NCBI RefSeq assembly: GCF_000292525.1
Contig: NZ_AEYF01000032.1
Coordinates: 1 to 61,835 of the forward strand
Direction: 5' to 3'
Length of the DNA stretch: 61,835 nucleotides
Origin: Rhizobium sp. CCGE 510
GTDB taxonomy: Bacteria > Pseudomonadota > Alphaproteobacteria > Rhizobiales > Rhizobiaceae
In this document: in pieces, positions 19,597 to 28,818 of the stretch
Position numbering within the stretch: position 1 is the first letter of the stretch
Layout of the letters: every line of letters begins with the position of its first letter
Notes under the pieces: model-generated
Told to the model about the DNA's origin: nothing
The model's database searches: none
Seen by the model: the letters and a program-made list of their open reading frames with translations, nothing else
Made by a program: the position numbers and the translations under genes

Positions 19597-19974
19597 ATGC
19601 TGGATGGCCCGGCACTGATGATGATCGCCCTCGGCCGTCTGTTGCTGGGCGGCCTCTATGTCGCTGGCGGCATTCATCATTTTTTCGTCATCGTGCCGCT
19701 GACCGACGCGATCGAGGCCCGCGGCGTCCCTTTTGCGAAGTGGGTGCTGCTCTCGGGCAGCGTGTTCCAGATCGTCGCCGGCCTGCTGCTGATGCTGGGC
19801 CTCTTCGTCACGGCAGCGGCATTCGGTCTCATCCTCTTCACTCTGGCCGCCACGGTCATGCTGCTGAATTTCTGGGATATGCAGGGAACCGCCCGCGAAA
19901 GCGCGATCAACACCTGGAAAACCAATATGGCGATCATCGGCGGCCTGCTGATTGCAGCCGCCGGCGCGATGTGA
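19597..19974 (+). CDS. DoxX family membrane protein
   Basis: The 125-aa protein has four predicted membrane helices and the DoxX opening LGRLLLGGLYVAGGIHHF, followed by GVPFAKWVLLSGSVFQIVAGLLLMLG. DoxX-like proteins are small inner-membrane subunits linked in other organisms to quinone or redox chemistry, but the role here is unknown. It ends 5 bp before the convergent MscS-type gene and is divergent from lpiA. Confidence 0.85.
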   Translation: MLDGPALMMIALGRLLLGGLYVAGGIHHFFVIVPLTDAIEARGVPFAKWVLLSGSVFQIVAGLLLMLGLFVTAAAFGLILFTLAATVMLLNFWDMQGTARESAINTWKTNMAIIGGLLIAAAGAM

Positions 19975-19979
19975 GGCAG

Positions 19980-22094
19980 CTAGGCCGCCGGTTCCCCATT
20001 CGCTCGCGCGTGGGCGGCGTAGCGGGCGACGGCAGCATCGACCTCCGCGTCGCGATCACCCGCCACCTGCACCGTCGGCACGGCGAATTCGATGCCATTT
20101 TCCTTGAAGGCGTTGCGGATCATCGCCAGCGCATTGCGGCGGATGACGAATTGTTCGCCGGGTTTCGTCATCATCGACAGCCGGATTTCGATCGCGAATT
20201 CGCCGAACTGCTCGACACCCTTCATCTTCAGCGTCTCGATGATATGCGGGCCGAATTCCGGATTTTCGAGCAGCGTCTGGCCGATCTGCTTGATCACTTT
20301 CTTCGCCTTGACCAGATCGGTGTCGTATTTGACGTTGAGGCTGATCTTGTCGATCGTCCAGTCGCGGTTGAGGTTCTTCACTGCGCCGAGTTCGCCGAAT
20401 GGCACCGTCGTCAGCGGCCCGCGATGATGTCTGAGTTTCACCGAGCGCAGGCTGAAAGCCTCGACCACGCCCTTGTGGCTGCCGCTTTCGATATATTCGC
20501 CGATACGGAAGGCATCGTCCCAGAGATAGAACATACCGCTGATGACGTCCTTGACGATCGTCTGCGCACCGAAGCCCACCGCGACGCCGACGACGCCGGC
20601 GCCGGCGATCAGCGGCCCGATCTCGATGCCGAGGCCGGAGAGCACCATCAAAACGGCGATGACGGCAATGACGACGGCAAGGATATTGCGGAAGATCGGC
20701 AACAGCGTCAATATCCGTGCGCGTTTGGCCTTCTCCTCATCCGAGGCTGCACCATCCACGGATGACTCGAGCAGCTTGCCGTCGATATAGGCCTTGATGA
20801 CGTGCCAGAGCAGATCGGCGGCAAGCAGGATGACGATGCCGCCGATCACCCCGCGCGCGATCTTGTCGACCATGGTGTCGCCGGCGGCCATCGTATCGGC
20901 GCCGACGCCGAGCATATGCCCAAGCCAGATGGCGGCAACGGCAATGATCAGTGCCCGCACGCCGCGGTCGAGCAGCACGGCTGCAATGCGGCGCGCCGCC
21001 AGGAAGCTCGCTTCCGTCTGCTGCAGCGATTTTACCGCAAGCGTCGAGACGGCGAGCACGCGCGGCAGCAGCAGCACATAGATGCCGAGCCAGAGCAGCC
21101 AATTGAAGCCTGCGACCCACAGGCTCCAGAGCAACAGGAAATAAACAGTGAGCGCCCAAGAGGTCCCGTGACCGCGCCTCTCGTCCTTGTGCGGCCGCGA
21201 CCAGACCGCTTCAATCGCAATGAACAGCAAGCCGATGCCGAGGATGTAGCCGACGAGAAGCCGCGCACTCGGGGAATAGCCGAGCGGTTCCATCGACTGG
21301 ATCGCCGCCCAGCCAAGCATGAAATAGATGACGAAAGTCGCGCAACGGCGGTACCAGAAGAGCGCCACGGCGCGCCCCGGCATGGTCGGAGCGGTGATGC
21401 CTTGCCGTTCCTCCTCGGCCCGCGCCAACCCGATGAGATCGACCAACACGCCGCCGAGACAGATCGTAAAGCGTTGGACGATGAGCGCGACGACGCAGAC
21501 GATCGCGATGCTCTGGCTGAGCGGTGGCCAGCTGAGGCTGAGAAGCGCAAGCATCGTTGCCGCCGCAAAGATCAGCGCTGGGATGACCCGCGGCGCCAAA
21601 TGCATGCCGGCCATCTCGGCCAGCCGACGCCGGCGGCGGCGGAAGGCATAACGGGCAATGCTCTCGACAACCGCGCCGAGCAGGAAGATCGCCAGGAACT
21701 GCGCCACCATGCGCGGCCAGCCGTTTGCGGCGATTTCGCCGAAGAACAGCGAGGATGCATTGCCGATCTGAAAAGGTAGCGTCATCGCCGCATCGGAGAC
21801 CATCGAGACGTGCCGGCGGACGTGCTGCAACAGGCCAGACAGCACCGACATCTGATCCGCAGCCGCGGAACCGCCCGCAGGTGCTGTCGCCATCTGCATC
21901 GACATCCACTGCTTGACCTCGGGCGTCTGCATGAGCTGCATCATCTCACGCACTTGCGCCGGCGGGGCGGACGTGGCCGGCGCTTGCGCCTGAGCTGCCC
22001 GGGCGAAGCTTGGCGAAACCACTCCCAAAAGCACGATGAACGCCAGCGCGCCTGATCTGACGGCCCTCAAGAGCCCTGCCCTGTCACGTTCCAT
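19980..22094 (-). CDS. Mechanosensitive ion channel, MscS family (long form)
   Basis: This 704-aa channel has a signal peptide, a short periplasmic region, a long array of membrane helices (about residues 120-480) and the MscS pore and beta domain. The latter includes GAGVVGVAVGFGAQTIVKDVISGMFYLWDDAFRIGEYIE, and TTVPFGELGAVKNLNRDW follows. It would open under membrane tension during osmotic downshift. ATG at 22094 has a GAGGG ribosome binding site and is preferred over a TTG 12 bases upstream. The pore helix is Gly/Ala-rich as in E. coli MscS. Related to YbdG/YnaI-type large MscS proteins. Confidence 0.92.
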   Translation of the reverse strand: MERDRAGLLRAVRSGALAFIVLLGVVSPSFARAAQAQAPATSAPPAQVREMMQLMQTPEVKQWMSMQMATAPAGGSAAADQMSVLSGLLQHVRRHVSMVSDAAMTLPFQIGNASSLFFGEIAANGWPRMVAQFLAIFLLGAVVESIARYAFRRRRRRLAEMAGMHLAPRVIPALIFAAATMLALLSLSWPPLSQSIAIVCVVALIVQRFTICLGGVLVDLIGLARAEEERQGITAPTMPGRAVALFWYRRCATFVIYFMLGWAAIQSMEPLGYSPSARLLVGYILGIGLLFIAIEAVWSRPHKDERRGHGTSWALTVYFLLLWSLWVAGFNWLLWLGIYVLLLPRVLAVSTLAVKSLQQTEASFLAARRIAAVLLDRGVRALIIAVAAIWLGHMLGVGADTMAAGDTMVDKIARGVIGGIVILLAADLLWHVIKAYIDGKLLESSVDGAASDEEKAKRARILTLLPIFRNILAVVIAVIAVLMVLSGLGIEIGPLIAGAGVVGVAVGFGAQTIVKDVISGMFYLWDDAFRIGEYIESGSHKGVVEAFSLRSVKLRHHRGPLTTVPFGELGAVKNLNRDWTIDKISLNVKYDTDLVKAKKVIKQIGQTLLENPEFGPHIIETLKMKGVEQFGEFAIEIRLSMMTKPGEQFVIRRNALAMIRNAFKENGIEFAVPTVQVAGDRDAEVDAAVARYAAHARANGEPAA

Positions 22095-22304
22095 AGCTGC
22101 CCTCAATGGAGTGTCGTCGCCCGGATGAACAGCCCCGACATTCCTCTTTCAGCCATGGATACGCGCGAGCGTGGCCGCCAGCAAGCAGTAGGAAAGCCAT
22201 ACCGATGGCTAGGAGAGGCCGATGTTGCCGCCGCCCTGGAGCCAAGCGTGCGCCCGCTATTTCAGGATGACGGCCTTGTCGTGCGGGTGGAAACCCGCTG
22301 GCCT

Positions 22305-23336
22305 TCAGGATTTCGGTGCGGGCTTCTCCACGTGGCCGCCGAAACCTGCACGCATTGCCGACAGCACCTTGTTGGCGAATTCGTCGTTGTCGCGCGAGGA
22401 AAAGCGGCCGTAGAGCGCCGCACTCAGCACCGGGGTCGGCACGCTTTCGTCGATCGCCGCCATGATCGTCCAGCGGCCTTCGCCGCTGTCGGAGACTCGA
22501 CCGGCATATTTCGACAGCGCCGGATCGGCATGCAGCGCATCGGCTGTGAGGTCGAGCAGCCAGGAGGTGATGACGCTGCCGCGGCGCCAGACTTCGGCGA
22601 CGTCCTGCAGGTTGAAGTCGTATTGAAAATGTTCGGGATGGGCGAGCGGCGCGGTTTCCGCGTCAGCCTCATGCGAGGCGGCGCCGATATTGGCGTGTTG
22701 CAGGATGTTGAGGCCCTCGGCATAGGCGGCCATCAGACCATATTCGATGCCGTTATGCACCATCTTGACGAAATGGCCGGCGCCATGCGGGCCGCAATGC
22801 AGGTAGCCCTGTTCGGCCGTGCTCACCGCAGCCGCTTCGGCGGTACGGTTCGGCGAGGCTTCCGTTTTGCCGGCGCCAGGCGCCAGCGTCGCGAAGATTG
22901 GGGAAAGATGCTGGACGGTGCTCTTCTCGCCGCCGATCATCAGGCAATAACCGCGCTCCAAGCCGAACACGCCGCCGCTGGTGCCGACATCGACATAGTG
23001 GATGCCCTTGGTGATGAGTTCGGCGCCGCGGCGGATATCGTCGTGGTAGTAGGAGTTGCCGCCGTCGATGACGATATCGCCATTCTCAAGCAGCGGCACC
23101 AGGCTCGCCAGCACCTTGTCGACGATCGCCGCCGGCAGCATCAGCCAGATCGCCCGCGGATGGGTGAGCTTCGAGACGAACTCTTCGAGCGAGGCACTGC
23201 CGGTCGCACCGAGGCCTGCGAGTTCGGCGACGCTTTCCGGCCTGGCGTCGTAAACGACGCATTCATGACCGCCCCGCATCAACCGCTGAACCATGTAATT
23301 GCCCATGCGGCCTAAACCGACCATACCAAGCTGCAT
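22305..23336 (-). CDS. gnd: 6-phosphogluconate dehydrogenase, decarboxylating (short NAD type)
   Basis: It oxidises 6-phosphogluconate to ribulose 5-phosphate and CO2. The 343-aa protein is the shorter class of 6PGDH (about 300-340 aa rather than 470), which usually prefers NAD+. It has [19 protein letters not shown] for the cofactor, [14 protein letters not shown] and [19 protein letters not shown] around the substrate, and the catalytic Lys region [16 protein letters not shown]. The aspartate in VVYDARPE after the second strand fits NAD preference. It is transcribed alone, 210 bp below the MscS gene, and supplies the pentose-phosphate pathway together with tkt further downstream. Confidence 0.93.
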   Translation of the reverse strand: MQLGMVGLGRMGNYMVQRLMRGGHECVVYDARPESVAELAGLGATGSASLEEFVSKLTHPRAIWLMLPAAIVDKVLASLVPLLENGDIVIDGGNSYYHDDIRRGAELITKGIHYVDVGTSGGVFGLERGYCLMIGGEKSTVQHLSPIFATLAPGAGKTEASPNRTAEAAAVSTAEQGYLHCGPHGAGHFVKMVHNGIEYGLMAAYAEGLNILQHANIGAASHEADAETAPLAHPEHFQYDFNLQDVAEVWRRGSVITSWLLDLTADALHADPALSKYAGRVSDSGEGRWTIMAAIDESVPTPVLSAALYGRFSSRDNDEFANKVLSAMRAGFGGHVEKPAPKS

Positions 23337-23465
23337 AATGAATCTCCTGAAAATCGAGATGACGTATCGAATCCGGAAATTAGCACCCGCAGTGTGACAG
23401 GCAAGCGAAGTCTCGCCCCAATTGGCGAATGCGACGATTGCGCCGCCTGATCTCCTTGAGGTTCG

Positions 23466-23948
23466 TCAGACATCCGGCGCGCTGGCCGGCTCTCCCTTCA
23501 TTTCGCTGAGGAACATGCCCTCGCGCAGATTGATGCCGTATTCGACAAACGCCTTCATGCAGCAGAGCATCTGCGTCCAGCCTTCGCAATTGAGGTAGGT
23601 GCCGCGTCGGCCGGCCTCATCCTCGCGCCAGCCGGTCTCGGCGATGGTCACCAAGGTGCCGCCATCCTCCAGCGGCTTGAAGTTCATCTCCACCGACGTC
23701 TTATAGGTTGTCTTGTCGTGGCCGGTGCCGCCGTCCCAGCGGAGCACGATGCGGCTTTCCGGCACGAGTTCGACCACCTCCACTTGGGCGTCCTTCCACC
23801 AGGTCACCGTCGTACCTTGCACCAGCGGCGCGCTCGCCCCGCCGATCGTGGTGAAATAGCTGCTGAGCTTCTTCGGGTTGACGACGGCGTCAAACACCTC
23901 TGCGACGGGGCGGGCGATGCGCCCCGAAACACGGATTCCGAGAGACAT
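23466..23948 (-). CDS. SRPBCC/AHSA1-like domain protein
   Basis: The 160-aa protein has the START-like helix-grip fold of the AHSA1/polyketide-cyclase group: ARPVAEVFDAVVNPKKLSSYF at the N-terminus, WKDAQVEVVELVPESRIVLRW in the middle and GWTQMLCCMKAFVEYGINL at the C-terminus. ATG at 23948 follows AGGAGA at the right spacing; an upstream in-frame ATG at 23969 lies in the promoter. Such proteins commonly pair with ArsR-type regulators, as here (divergent, 71-bp spacer). The ligand is unknown. Confidence 0.88.
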   Translation of the reverse strand: MSLGIRVSGRIARPVAEVFDAVVNPKKLSSYFTTIGGASAPLVQGTTVTWWKDAQVEVVELVPESRIVLRWDGGTGHDKTTYKTSVEMNFKPLEDGGTLVTIAETGWREDEAGRRGTYLNCEGWTQMLCCMKAFVEYGINLREGMFLSEMKGEPASAPDV

Positions 23949-24001
23949 GATACTTCTCCTCTTCACCATTGTGCTCTTATTCGATTGTACGCAGGCCCAT
24001 T

Positions 24002-24021
24002 ATGTTATAAAAACATAACAT
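24002..24021. promoter_or_regulatory. Operator dyad over the arsR start codon
   Basis: ATGTTAT-N6-ATAACAT (24002-24008 and 24015-24021) is a perfect 7-bp inverted repeat overlapping the first two bases of the arsR start codon. ArsR-family repressors bind this kind of AT-rich dyad, so it is the likely autoregulatory operator in the divergent arsR/SRPBCC spacer. Confidence 0.55.
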
Positions 24022-24352
24022 GTCAAGCGAATCGACCGACGACCCCGTTTTCAAAGCGCTGGCGCATCATCGCCGCCGCGAAATCCTCGACCTGCTCAAG
24101 GATGCCCCCCGCACCACAGGGACGCTCTGCGAGATGTTTCCACAGATGGACCGCTGCACGGTGATGCAGCATCTGAAAGTGCTCGAAGAAGCCGATCTGG
24201 TCATTGCCAGGAAGGAGGGCCGCGAACGTTGGAACCACCTGAACAGCCTGCCGATAAAGCACATCCATGACCGTTGGATCAGCGCCTATGCCGGGCATGC
24301 TCTGTCGATCCTCGACCGGTTGAGAAGCGATCTCGAAGGCCAGTCGGAATAA
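24020..24352 (+). CDS. ArsR-family HTH transcriptional regulator
   Basis: This 110-aa winged-helix regulator has the usual opening FKALAHHRRREILDLLKDAP and recognition region CTVMQHLKVLEEADLV, followed by the wing KEGRERWNHLN. Residues for metal sensing (a CxC in the recognition helix) are absent: only one Cys is near (DRCTVMQH). It therefore probably senses a non-metal signal, as do ArsR regulators paired with SRPBCC proteins. It is divergent from its SRPBCC partner and its start codon is embedded in a dyad. Confidence 0.9.
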   Translation: MSSESTDDPVFKALAHHRRREILDLLKDAPRTTGTLCEMFPQMDRCTVMQHLKVLEEADLVIARKEGRERWNHLNSLPIKHIHDRWISAYAGHALSILDRLRSDLEGQSE

Positions 24353-24836
24353 TGATCCGGCGGTCGAACCGCTTTGCCTCTTGGGCCACTCATCAGAGCA
24401 TTTCTGCATGCCCATGCATCATTTATGCGTTGTCCGCAAACGTCAGTCTTTATAGCCTCCGTCGCCGAAGAACCTTATCCGGTTGGATTGAGCAGCAAGC
24501 GGGAGTGCGGACACGCAAGAGCCCGACATTCTCTCGCACGGCCTTTTCGCTGCAAAGCGTCATCCAGATATCATGATCCCATCATAGACCGTCTGACGGG
24601 GAGATGGGTGACGAAATCCAGGGCGCGTTTGCCATCGGGAAATCGAATCCCACTGCATAATTCCTTAGATCGGCATCGATTGAAGGACAAATTATGCAGC
24701 AGCTCAACGTGCTACAGCGTCCTTTGCGCGTCTGAACGGAGGCGCGGCGCTGTAGGCCGGGGGTTTCATTTGAAGCGGTGTCCGGCCTCACGGCGGAAGC
24801 CGTTTCGAGAGCGATTTTGATCGAGAGGGTATTTTC
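24353..24836. other. Non-coding spacer between arsR and the phytase-like gene
   Basis: A 484-bp stretch with no convincing gene. Its centre holds the two-hairpin repeat described separately (24654-24755). Frames that run through it start and stop without conserved features, and their codon use is poor. The phytase-like promoter presumably lies in the last 80 bp. Confidence 0.5.
24654..24755. repeat. Two-hairpin intergenic repeat
   Basis: Two consecutive inverted repeats: TGCATAATTCCTT (24654-24666) against AAGGACAAATTATGCA (24683-24698), and CTACAGCG (24712-24719) against CGCTGTAG (24748-24755). Similar blocks are, to my recollection, frequent between genes in Rhizobium genomes, so this is probably a dispersed non-autonomous element. 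Only one copy is present in this window. Confidence 0.5.
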
Positions 24837-26324
24837 ATGAAGCACGTCAGACCATATGCATCGCGGCTGCTCGCCGCGGTTCTTGCTGCATCCGCCGCTA
24901 TTCCGACGGTCGCAATGGCCGAGAATTCCGCCACCGCCGGCGGCCTCACCTTCATCAACAAAGGCCTGGTCGGCATCGGCCGCATCCCGGCCAACCTGCG
25001 CGATAAATTCGGTGAGACCTTCGGTTCCGGCTCTGGCATGGCAATCGATCCCGCCGCCTGGAGCCGCGACGGCGCCGGCTACAAGGGCACGCTCTACCTG
25101 TTGCCCGACCGGGGTTACAATGCCGCCGGCACAGTCGACTATCGTCCGCGCCTCAACACCATCGCAATCGGCCTGACGCCGACCGCTCCGGGTACGGCGC
25201 CCGAGGCCGGCAAGGAGCAGTCCGGCGTCGACGCAAAGCTTGTCGATTCCACGCTCTTTGTCGATGACAAGGGCGCTGACATGACCGGTCTCGACCCGGA
25301 ATCCGGCGTGCGTGCTGCTGCCGGCAATTTTCCGCCACTGCCGCAGGCGGTGAACGGCAAGATCGCGCTCGACAATGAAGCCGTCATCCGCATGGCCGAC
25401 GGCAGCATGTTCGTCAGCGACGAATACGGCCCCTATATCTACCGCTTCGCAGCCGACGGCCACCTGCTCTCGGCGACCCAGCCGCCGAAGGCGCTTCTGC
25501 CGATGCGTAAAGGCGCGTTGAGCTTCGCCTCCAACAATCCCGGCCCCGGCGCATCCGCTCCTGATCCGAAGGATCCGGAGACCGGACGCCAGAACAACCA
25601 GGGTCTCGAAGGCATGGCGATGACGCCGGACGGCAAGTTCATCATATCGGTGCTGCAGTCGGCGGCCCGCCAGGACGGCGGCGATTCCAGCTCGACCCGT
25701 CAGAATACCCGCGCCATGATCTATGACGCCGCCGATCCCGATCATCTGAAGCTGGTGCACGAATATGTCGTACCGCTGTCGGTCTTCAAGGATGCCAAGG
25801 ACAAGACGGTGATCGCCGCCGAGAGCGAAATCGTCGCCCTTTCCGACAAGACATTCCTGATGCTCGCCCGCGACAGCGGCAACGGTCAGGGCATGAAGGG
25901 CGACACCTCGCTCTACCGCAAGATCAATATCGTCGACGTTTCCAATGCGACCGATATTGCCGACACCGATTTCGATGCCGACAAGCCGATCGCGCCGAAG
26001 GGCGTTGTCGATCCTTCGCTGACGCCGGCGACGCTGACACCCTTCATCGACATCAACGACAAGGCCGAGCTTGCCCGCTTCGGCCTGCACAACGGCGCAC
26101 CGAACGACAAGAACAATCTGTCGGAAAAATGGGAAGCCATGGGTCTTGCAAGCGTACTCGACCCGAACCTGCCGGACGACTACTTCCTGTTCGTCGCCAA
26201 TGACAACGACTTCCTGACGCAGGACGGTTTCCAGGTGGGTGCGGTCTACAAGGCGGACGGCGGCGCCGACGTCGACACGCTGTTCCAGGTCTTCCAGCTC
26301 ACCCTTCCGGGTCTGAAAAAGTAA
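24837..26324 (+). CDS. Secreted esterase-like phytase family protein
   Basis: The 495-aa protein carries a signal peptide (MKHVRPYASRLLAAVLAASA, cleaved after about residue 29) and a single esterase-like domain of the phytase type (PF13449). That family adopts a beta-propeller fold and is often exported. GSGMAIDPAAW, LLPDRGYNAAGTVDYRPR, VSDEYGPYIYRF and GLEGMAMTPDGKFI are family hallmarks, with Asp/Glu/Tyr residues that would bind Ca. Substrate unknown; phosphate or phosphonate release is a guess. It stands alone and its 3' flank abuts the left repeat of the island. Confidence 0.9.
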   Translation: MKHVRPYASRLLAAVLAASAAIPTVAMAENSATAGGLTFINKGLVGIGRIPANLRDKFGETFGSGSGMAIDPAAWSRDGAGYKGTLYLLPDRGYNAAGTVDYRPRLNTIAIGLTPTAPGTAPEAGKEQSGVDAKLVDSTLFVDDKGADMTGLDPESGVRAAAGNFPPLPQAVNGKIALDNEAVIRMADGSMFVSDEYGPYIYRFAADGHLLSATQPPKALLPMRKGALSFASNNPGPGASAPDPKDPETGRQNNQGLEGMAMTPDGKFIISVLQSAARQDGGDSSSTRQNTRAMIYDAADPDHLKLVHEYVVPLSVFKDAKDKTVIAAESEIVALSDKTFLMLARDSGNGQGMKGDTSLYRKINIVDVSNATDIADTDFDADKPIAPKGVVDPSLTPATLTPFIDINDKAELARFGLHNGAPNDKNNLSEKWEAMGLASVLDPNLPDDYFLFVANDNDFLTQDGFQVGAVYKADGGADVDTLFQVFQLTLPGLKK

Positions 26325-26655
26325 CGAACACACTGAAAGAGGCGGACGCAAAACCGCGCTCGCCCGCCAAGCCCGCGTCTTCGTCCATGATGAAAGGGAA
26401 TTGCGATCCACGACGAAAGATGGATGTTTACGATCCTAGGCGCGCGCAAACTCAGAGTATAATTATTTGTTTTGACTGCAATTTATCTTAGAACCTGGAT
26501 AAAAGCGCCGTAAATTCCAACCGCCGACAAAGCCTTCGTCCTCGTAAAAACTTGAAGTAGGCATCTTGGAAGCTACCGGCTTTCTTACTCGAACGGCATC
26601 AGATAAAGATGGTTGAAGAGCACAAATTGAATACGTGACGCAGCGATGAAAACTT
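26325..26655. other. Spacer holding the left island boundary
   Basis: These 331 bp hold the left copy of the island-bounding repeat (26402-26443) and about 210 bp of AT-rich island leader. Base composition changes sharply just right of the repeat. The leader also contains one arm of a 12-bp inverted repeat (26571-26582) whose partner lies inside the helicase gene. Confidence 0.6.
26402..26443. repeat. Left island-bounding direct repeat (displaced 6S 3' end)
   Basis: This 42-bp stretch matches 29569-29610 at 37 of 42 positions, with a perfect 19-bp core GATGGATGTTTACGATCCT (here 26419-26437). The right copy is the 3' end of 6S RNA. The left copy is therefore most simply the original chromosomal 3' end displaced when an element integrated there (attL-like). 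Confidence 0.75.
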
Positions 26656-28818
26656 ATGACTGAAATTGTATGGGGTTCCACCAGGAAGCCGGTAGCTAGC
26701 CAAAGTCTTGCGGCTCACATCGAAGCGTCATTCGGTGAAGAAGGCGTGCTTTACGTCGGCTATCCCGTGCTGTCTGCCGCAGAGGGCGTGAACTCAATCG
26801 ATGCACTTTGGGTCAGCCCGGCGCACGGCATCGTCATCTTCCATCTGGTCGAAGGCAGAGATGCAAGCGGCTTCGAAGACATTCAGGACGAATTCGCAAA
26901 CAATCTTGAAACGAAGCTACGCCCGCACAAGACCTTGATGAAAGGCCGCTTGCTTCTAGCCCCACCTACGGTCGTGACCTATGGTCCTTCGATAAAAGCC
27001 GCTTCGAATGATGAGGCTTATTTGATTGCTGGTGATGCGAATCTGGTTGAGGTTTTATCGAATATTCATTGGGACAACCCGGAACTTTATTCTGCTGTTC
27101 ATTCTGTAATTCAGTCAATCTCTTCCATTAGAAAAGGTAAGCGCCGCCGTCAGATTACAAACGTAACTTCGAGAGGCGCACGCCTCAAAGAACTCGAGGA
27201 TTCGATCGCTACGCTAGATTCGCTCCAGAGCAGAGCGGTGATTGAAACCGTCTCAGGTGTGCAGCGGATTCGCGGACTCGCCGGTTCAGGCAAGACAATT
27301 ATTTTAGCACTTAAAGCTGCTTATCTACATGCGCAACATCCCGAATGGAAAATTGCGGTCACGTTCAACACTCGGTCCCTGAAGGACCAGTTTCACAGGC
27401 TGATTGAAACGTTCGTTGTAGAACAAACTGGCGAGATGCCTGTCTGGGAAAACATCCAAGTTCTTAACGCATGGGGCGCACCCGGCGGAAATACCCGGAC
27501 TGGGGTTTACTATCAGTTTTGCCAAGCGAATGGACTTGAATTTTTCGATTTCCAAACTGCGAAAGATCGCTTCTCGCTCGCACGTGCCTTCGAAGGTGTG
27601 GTGGACCTCGCCCTGAATTCTGTCACGAACGCAAAACCGATCTTTGACGTCGTCTTGGTTGACGAAGCTCAAGATTTCAATCCTAACTTCCTAAGATTGT
27701 GCTATTTGGCTCTCGGTGAGACGAAGCGTTTAGTTTATGCTTATGATGAATTGCAGTCACTTACCGAAAGTAGCCTACCACCTCCCGAAGAGATGTTTGG
27801 GCTCAAGCCGGACGGCACACCGAATGTGGTTTTTCAAGCCCCCCTCCCCGGCCAACCAAGTCAAGATATCATACTCGAAAAATGCTACCGCAACTCAAGG
27901 CCGGTACTAGCAACCGCACACGCACTTGGTTTCGGTATTTATCGTGACGTTGACCTTAAAACCGGCACCGGCTTAATCCAGATGTTTGATAGAGCCGGTC
28001 TGTGGGAGGATGTTGGATATGAGGTAAAGTCCGGTGCATTGCGAGACGGTCAGAGCGTAACACTAACGCGAACAACTCATTCAAGCCCGGAATTTCTAGA
28101 GAGACCCGGCGAAATCGATAGGCTGGTGGAATTCATTGTCTTCAAAACTGTCGCAGATCAGGCGACGTGGCTTGCTAACTCGATTGAAAACAATCTCAAG
28201 AATGAAGAACTAAATTATGACGACATCATAGTCATCAACCCTGACCCGGTGACCACTGTTAAACAAGTCGGCCTGCCTAGAAAGATATTGTTCGAACGTG
28301 GAATTCAGTCTCATGTTGCAGGCGTAGACACCTCTTCTGATGTTTTCTTTAAGAAGGACGAAGCCTCGGTGGCATTTACCGGCATTTTCCGCGCCAAGGG
28401 AAACGAAGCCGGTATGGTATACGTTATGAATGCTCACGACTGCTTCACCGCTTTTGGCAATCTAGGCCGAGTCAGAAATCAGCTCTTCACCGCGATCACT
28501 CGCAGCAAAGCTTGGGTGAAAGTGCTTGGGGTTGGGGCGGATATGGAAAAGCTAACGCAGGAATTTGGCCGCGTCGAGAAGAACAATTACGAGCTGACAT
28601 TCGTCTATCCCAATGAAGAGACACGAAAACACTTGCGCGTCATCAATCGCGATCTGACACCTGAAGAGCAGAGAAAAATTAAAGGTGCAGCAACGAGTCT
28701 TTCCACTCTTGTTGAAGACATTGCTGCAGGGAAAGTTCTTGTGGAAGATCTGCCCAAGCATCAAGTTGACGAACTCCGCCGTCTTTTGAATTCCGGAGCC
28801 GGGAATGGCAACGGCTGA
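26656..28818 (+). CDS. SF1 helicase with N-terminal nuclease-like domain (NERD/UvrD-like)
   Basis: The 720-aa protein joins an N-terminal domain of about 160 residues to a UvrD/Rep-like SF1 helicase core. The N-terminal part has SIDALWVSPAHGIVIFHLVEG (residues 47-67), shaped like the core of NERD or other PD-(D/E)xK nucleases, but the catalytic E-x-K is degenerate. Walker A is GLAGSGKT (207-214) and Walker B is VDEAQDF (335-341). Later motifs are CYRNSRPVL, RAKGNEAGMVYVMNA and LFTAITRSKAWVKV. It lies on an AT-rich island bounded by direct repeats and overlaps the next gene by 14 bp. A role as an anti-phage or DNA-processing module is inference. Confidence 0.85.
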   Translation: MTEIVWGSTRKPVASQSLAAHIEASFGEEGVLYVGYPVLSAAEGVNSIDALWVSPAHGIVIFHLVEGRDASGFEDIQDEFANNLETKLRPHKTLMKGRLLLAPPTVVTYGPSIKAASNDEAYLIAGDANLVEVLSNIHWDNPELYSAVHSVIQSISSIRKGKRRRQITNVTSRGARLKELEDSIATLDSLQSRAVIETVSGVQRIRGLAGSGKTIILALKAAYLHAQHPEWKIAVTFNTRSLKDQFHRLIETFVVEQTGEMPVWENIQVLNAWGAPGGNTRTGVYYQFCQANGLEFFDFQTAKDRFSLARAFEGVVDLALNSVTNAKPIFDVVLVDEAQDFNPNFLRLCYLALGETKRLVYAYDELQSLTESSLPPPEEMFGLKPDGTPNVVFQAPLPGQPSQDIILEKCYRNSRPVLATAHALGFGIYRDVDLKTGTGLIQMFDRAGLWEDVGYEVKSGALRDGQSVTLTRTTHSSPEFLERPGEIDRLVEFIVFKTVADQATWLANSIENNLKNEELNYDDIIVINPDPVTTVKQVGLPRKILFERGIQSHVAGVDTSSDVFFKKDEASVAFTGIFRAKGNEAGMVYVMNAHDCFTAFGNLGRVRNQLFTAITRSKAWVKVLGVGADMEKLTQEFGRVEKNNYELTFVYPNEETRKHLRVINRDLTPEEQRKIKGAATSLSTLVEDIAAGKVLVEDLPKHQVDELRRLLNSGAGNGNG

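Noticed and set aside
24582..26411. 609-aa minus-strand frame across the phytase-like gene and the left island repeat
   Set aside because: Antisense to a secreted protein with a signal peptide and family motifs; its own product has no domain.
26463..26681. 72-aa minus-strand frame in the island leader
   Set aside because: No ribosome binding site and no domain. Its match to RKPVAS is explained by the inverted repeat and is recorded as a finding, not as a gene.
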